Of a DNA stretch of 64,000 nt, positions 61,095 to 64,000 are shown piece by piece. The stretch comes from an uncultured Oscillospiraceae bacterium (GTDB lineage: Bacteria > Bacillota > Clostridia > Oscillospirales > Oscillospiraceae), in contig CAKTKU010000006.1 of the NCBI GenBank assembly GCA_934572335.1, positions 15,725 to 79,724 on the forward strand. Reading direction: 5' to 3'. Within the stretch, counting starts at the first letter, position 1; each line of letters begins with the position of its first letter. The notes beneath the pieces were generated by a model, which was not told the origin of the DNA, searched no databases, and worked only from the letters and a program-made list of their open reading frames with translations. The position numbers and the translations under genes were made by a program.

Positions 61095-61832
61095 ATACAG
61101 CGAGTTCACAGGGGTGTAGTTGACGACTACGCCTTTTCTTGTATTTACGGACACTTCCGGGGGCGGTACAGGCAGCACACTCTGTTTTGGTTGCTGGGTG
61201 CATTTTGATAAGAACAACAAACTCTTTCAGCCATAATGTATCTTTCCTCTCATAAACGATTTAGAAATGTGAGAGGTTCAAATACACCTTTTTATGTATT
61301 CACTTGTCAAAGTACACGGCATTTTGCCACCTTGAGTATCTCACACTTCAGGTTGAATAGCTATCAAAACCTTGAAACATAAGCAACAAAGAAACGGCTT
61401 CCGATTCGGTGAAATTGTACTTGGGTACAACATTTTTGACCAATTGTCAGCTTACCGCGGAAAAGAAAACAGACCACAGCGATGAACTGTGGTCTGTTGA
61501 TATAGTTATTTAGTTCATTTCATTTTTGCTGGTTGCCGCGTACTTCGTGCCTCAGAGCAGAAAGACAGAATTTTGGCTTGGGTGGTAGCTTAGGGGGTAC
61601 CCCCCAAGCTACCACCCAAGCTGTCCATTATTTTCAGGCCAATTCCTCGGCTAAGAGAAAATCGCGGATATTACCTTCAACTTGCCAACATAAGCAGACG
61701 TGCCGCAATAATGCATCAGCAGTGGGAACAAACTTTGGACAGAACATAAATTCATTCTAAATTCGGAATATTTTATTGACTAAAAACGTATTTTGCTCTA
61801 TAATGGGAATACTTCATGCAGGAGGTGGCTTC
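61087..61832. other. AT-rich gene-free stretch downstream of tRNA-Leu
   Basis: No reading frame here is convincing. Composition drops abruptly to AT-rich. It contains a hairpin ACAGACCACAG with its complement (61468-61498), a long inverted repeat (61577-61620), and near its end a promoter-like zone before the ATPase gene. The position directly behind a tRNA suggests an old integration boundary, but no duplicated tRNA end was found in the window. Confidence 0.5.
61577..61620. repeat. Long perfect inverted repeat
   Basis: CTTGGGTGGTAGCTT and its exact complement flank a 14-base centre that itself can pair as GGGGGTACCCCC, giving a near-continuous hairpin of about 20 base pairs. It lacks a T-run and so is not a normal terminator. 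It stands in the gene-free AT-rich region and might be a fold-back remnant of a mobile element. Confidence 0.6.
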
Positions 61833-63059
61833 ATGGTAGAACGAGAAGAGTATCTCGCCGAGCTGATTGGCTGGAAAGATGAGCAGGTAATCAAGGTTGT
61901 GACTGGCATTCGCCGCTGTGGAAAGTCCACGCTGCTTGTGCAGTTCCAAGAGTGGCTGAAAGCAAACGGCGTTTCGGACGAGCAAATTGTGTCGGTTAAC
62001 TTTGAAGAACTGGAATATGAGGAGCTGCTGGATTACAAAAAGTTGTACGCCTATCTGAAAGAGCGGTTGGTTTCCGGAAAGATGACCTACATTTTTTTGG
62101 ATGAAGTTCAGAAAGTCGCTGACTTTGAAAAGGTCGTGGACAGTCTGTATGTCAAGCCGGATGTGGACATCTACATCACCGGTTCCAATGCGTATATGCT
62201 CTCCGGTGATCTTGCAACGCTTCTGACCGGGCGCTATGTCGAGATAAAAATGCTTCCGCTTTCTCTGAAAGAGTTTATGACGATCACGCAGATGGACGAG
62301 GAGCGCAGCTTTGCTGAGTATCTGAAATGCGGAGGTTTACCATACGTTGCCAGAATGGATCGTACCACGGAAAAGGTGGAAACCTATTTGGAGGGCATAT
62401 ACAATACCGTCATTGTCAAGGACATCGAGGACCGACAGACTCGAAAAGAAATCGAGCAGTCTAAACGGAAGATCACGGACATTGCACTGCTGAAATCCAT
62501 CGCAAAATATCTCGCAAGTGTGGTGGGTAGTCCCGTTTCAATCCGCAGTATAACGGATTACCTGATTTCCTCCGGCAGAAAGGTATCACCAAATACAGTG
62601 GACGATTATGTGGATGCGTTGACGGAATCTTTTGTTTTTTACCCAGCTGAACGTTTTGATATTGTGGGCAAGCAGCTTCTGAAGGTCAACAAAAAATTCT
62701 ACATCGTGGATCTCGGACTGCGCAACCACATTCTGCCGCGCCAGAATTATGACCTCGGCTTTTCTATAGAAAACGTAGTATATTTTGAGCTGCTGCGCCG
62801 AGGCTACAAGGTGATGATCGGCAAGTTTGGTAATACGGAGGTTGATTTTGTCGCAGAGAAGCAGGGCGAATACACCTACTATCAGGTAACGGCTGATATG
62901 ACGGCTCAGGAAACTTTTGACCGCGAACTGCGGCCGCTGACACTGATCCGCGATAACTATGAAAAAGTGGTACTCACCGCAGACCGGCTGACGATAGGTA
63001 ACTATAATGGCATCCGAGTGAAGAATCTCACTGACTGGCTGCTGAGAAAAGACAACTGA
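61833..63059 (+). CDS. AAA-type ATPase with DUF4143 domain
   Basis: A 408-residue protein. The ATPase part has Walker A GIRRCGKST (residues 25-33) and Walker B TYIFLDEVQ, with a sensor-like TGSNAYML. A winged-helix linker follows. The C-terminal DUF4143 region carries a nuclease-like pattern (NTEVDFVA...YYQV), resembling PD-(D/E)XK folds. Such proteins are common, often multi-copy, in gut Bacteroidetes and Clostridia and of uncertain role. The ATG at 61833 has GGAGG eight bases upstream. Lower GC than the core genes suggests transfer. Confidence 0.88.
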   Translation: MVEREEYLAELIGWKDEQVIKVVTGIRRCGKSTLLVQFQEWLKANGVSDEQIVSVNFEELEYEELLDYKKLYAYLKERLVSGKMTYIFLDEVQKVADFEKVVDSLYVKPDVDIYITGSNAYMLSGDLATLLTGRYVEIKMLPLSLKEFMTITQMDEERSFAEYLKCGGLPYVARMDRTTEKVETYLEGIYNTVIVKDIEDRQTRKEIEQSKRKITDIALLKSIAKYLASVVGSPVSIRSITDYLISSGRKVSPNTVDDYVDALTESFVFYPAERFDIVGKQLLKVNKKFYIVDLGLRNHILPRQNYDLGFSIENVVYFELLRRGYKVMIGKFGNTEVDFVAEKQGEYTYYQVTADMTAQETFDRELRPLTLIRDNYEKVVLTADRLTIGNYNGIRVKNLTDWLLRKDN

Positions 63060-63075
63060 ATAACTTCATGATAAG

Positions 63076-63104
63076 TCCGACTGCAATTTGTGGTCGGATT
63101 TTTA
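63076..63104 (+). terminator. Terminator of the ATPase gene
   Basis: TCCGAC pairs with GTCGGA around an eleven-base loop, followed by TTTTTAT. Confidence 0.7.
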
Positions 63105-63181
63105 TATCCAGAGGCGGTGATGACGTTTTTGCGAATAAAAAACAGGAGGAAACCTTGCCGCACTTGCAAAATTCAACGCCG

Positions 63182-63364
63182 CTAAGAAGGCTGTTCCTCG
63201 CTACATAGTCCGTTCTTTCGGATATATGCGTCCAGCAGGGTGTTGCGTACCAAAGCAGAGAGTGTGGGATTTGGTTCCTGAGCAAAGCTGAGAGTTACCG
63301 TGTGCCCATCAATGGTCATTTGCATCTGTCTGGCGTTTTTCTTTTCTGTGACCTGATTTACCAT
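63182..63364 (-). CDS. Small mobile-element-type protein (TnpW-like)
   Basis: A 60-residue protein with a short basic start, a two-strand motif (MTIDGHTVTLSFAQEPNP) and an amphipathic helix (LVRNTLLDAYIRK). It resembles the small accessory proteins found beside recombinases in clostridial conjugative elements; this is from memory of the pattern and is tentative. The ATG has GTGAGGAAC ahead. No recombinase is visible in the window. The reading frame is also open further upstream, but without a start signal. Confidence 0.5.
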   Translation of the reverse strand: MVNQVTEKKNARQMQMTIDGHTVTLSFAQEPNPTLSALVRNTLLDAYIRKNGLCSEEQPS

Positions 63365-63614
63365 AGTAGGTTCCTCACTTTCTTTTGTTGTGAAGTAAAT
63401 GTGTTTATAGATGTCTGACGCGCAAGAGAGTACGCAAGTTAGTAAGCAAGATATTTGATGTGGTCTAGCCAAACTTGTTATTTCGCCTTCGTTATTTGTA
63501 ATTAATATGAGTAACTGCACATATCACATCTTAATTATATGCAGTTATTCGTGATGCGCGCTTGCTTTTCTGCATATAATGTGTTATATTTAGATGCAGA
63601 AAGGCTGGCGCTGT

Positions 63615-64000
63615 ATGAGAAAATTTGATTACTCTTTTTTGAATAATGGGTTGCTGCCCGCAAATCTCGTGAATCTGACTTCAAACATTGCCGCACTGAA
63701 AACTATGGCAGGAGTGCGTAAGGAAGAATACGCAAAGATTTTTACAGAGTTGGAAGCTGTTGCAAAGATACAGTCGGTCAAAAGCTCCAATGCTATCGAG
63801 GGCATTGTAACAAGCGATGAGCGTATTGCCGCTATCGTCAATCAGAACAGCGCTCCGCTGAACCACGACGAAGCAGAGATTGCCGGGTACAGAGATGCCC
63901 TGAATGAGATCCATCTGGGGTACGAGCATATCGACTTCCGCCAGAGAGATATTCTTCGGCTGCACGAAATGATGATGGGCTTTACAGGCTATGAATACGG
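63615..64000 (+). CDS. Fic family protein, N-terminal part (cut by window end)
   Basis: The first 128 codons are present. The N-terminal Fic helix motif SSNAIEGI (about residues 56-63), which precedes the Fic core in many class II/III proteins and carries the inhibitory or substrate-orienting helix, is clear, as is the later DILRLHEMMM helix. The HPFxxGNGR catalytic motif would lie beyond the window. Fic enzymes usually transfer AMP to target proteins. The start has only a weak AGAAAGG site and lies in AT-rich DNA. Confidence 0.82.
   Translation, partial: MRKFDYSFLNNGLLPANLVNLTSNIAALKTMAGVRKEEYAKIFTELEAVAKIQSVKSSNAIEGIVTSDERIAAIVNQNSAPLNHDEAEIAGYRDALNEIHLGYEHIDFRQRDILRLHEMMMGFTGYEY

Noticed and set aside
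61577..61620. Inverted repeat considered as insertion sequence ends or a MITE
   Set aside because: The arms are adjacent with only 14 bases between, no flanking target duplication was found and no second copy is visible, so only a hairpin is reported.
63154..63210. Short frame after an AGGAGG site near 63145
   Set aside because: It starts at TTG and ends after only 17 codons, overlapping the small minus-strand gene; it may be a remnant but cannot be supported as a gene.
1..64000. CRISPR arrays, rRNA genes and phage or secretion modules
   Set aside because: No regularly spaced repeats, rRNA-like sequence, structural phage genes or recombinase genes were found on reading both strands.

Overview
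The window looks like the chromosome of a high-GC member of the Clostridia, most likely an anaerobic gut Oscillospiraceae-type bacterium. This is inferred from gene content and style: strong AGGAGG-type ribosome binding sites, Gram-positive lipoprotein signals, DUF4364, EFR1 ferredoxin, enoate-reductase, DUF5685 and FlK-type families, an iron-containing alcohol dehydrogenase, and very GC-rich third codon positions. Three stretches are visibly AT-richer and carry decayed or mobile-looking genes: about 19.8-22.0 kb, 25.7-31.2 kb and 61.0-64.0 kb.

Layout. 0-2.4 kb: the end of a spermidine/putrescine uptake operon (potB end, potC, potD) and a small TIGR04076 protein. 2.4-5.4 kb: a glycoside hydrolase family 2 enzyme translationally coupled to a sugar-type MFS transporter. 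5.6-9.2 kb: an asymmetric heterodimeric ABC exporter. 9.2-11.7 kb: a secreted protein gene split by an in-frame TAA, and a cysteine-rich conserved protein. 11.8-16.4 kb: DUF4364 protein, asnA, then an MBOAT O-acyltransferase with an SGNH-like partner. 16.5 kb: tRNA-Gly(CCC) followed by several hairpins. 17.0-19.8 kb: TetR regulator plus an Old-Yellow-Enzyme/enoate reductase. 20.0-22.0 kb: TetR regulator, an internally deleted SDR and an EFR1 flavodoxin-ferredoxin. 22.1-25.7 kb: bioY, then convergent L-arabinose isomerase and an FGGY kinase. 25.8-31.2 kb: a large alpha/beta-hydrolase fused to a membrane domain, a divergent AraC regulator, and a truncated, frameshifted second copy of the hydrolase-membrane gene. 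31.3-33.8 kb: aldose epimerase and gdhA. 33.8-39.4 kb: a second MBOAT plus DHHW/SGNH pair and two tandem Gpi18-like membrane glycosyltransferases. 39.5-48.4 kb: DUF3810 protein, alkyltransferase-like protein, RlmI-type methyltransferase, a DUF5058 membrane pair with an M20 peptidase, D-Ala-D-Ala ligase, then a zinc-ribbon/DUF5685/DnaJ trio. 48.5-55.4 kb: GH25 lysozyme, YdcF-type protein, an unrecognised HTH-like protein, FlK-type thioesterase, peptidase T, iron alcohol dehydrogenase, LysR regulator. 55.5-59.0 kb: a second asymmetric ABC exporter. 59.2-60.9 kb: a three-repeat lipoprotein and a cold-shock-like-domain protein. 61.0 kb: tRNA-Leu(CAA), then an AT-rich tail with an AAA/DUF4143 ATPase, a small protein and the start of a Fic protein.

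Together the region serves nutrient uptake (polyamines, biotin, peptides, arabinose and beta-glycosides), nitrogen assimilation (asnA, gdhA), envelope building and modification (two MBOAT systems, lipid-linked glycosyltransferases, Ddl, lysozyme) and export. No CRISPR array, rRNA, intact insertion sequence or phage module was seen. The least-explained signals are the duplicated hydrolase-membrane gene around its AraC regulator, the nonsense-split secreted protein, the SDR with a clean internal deletion, and several sharp palindromic operators.
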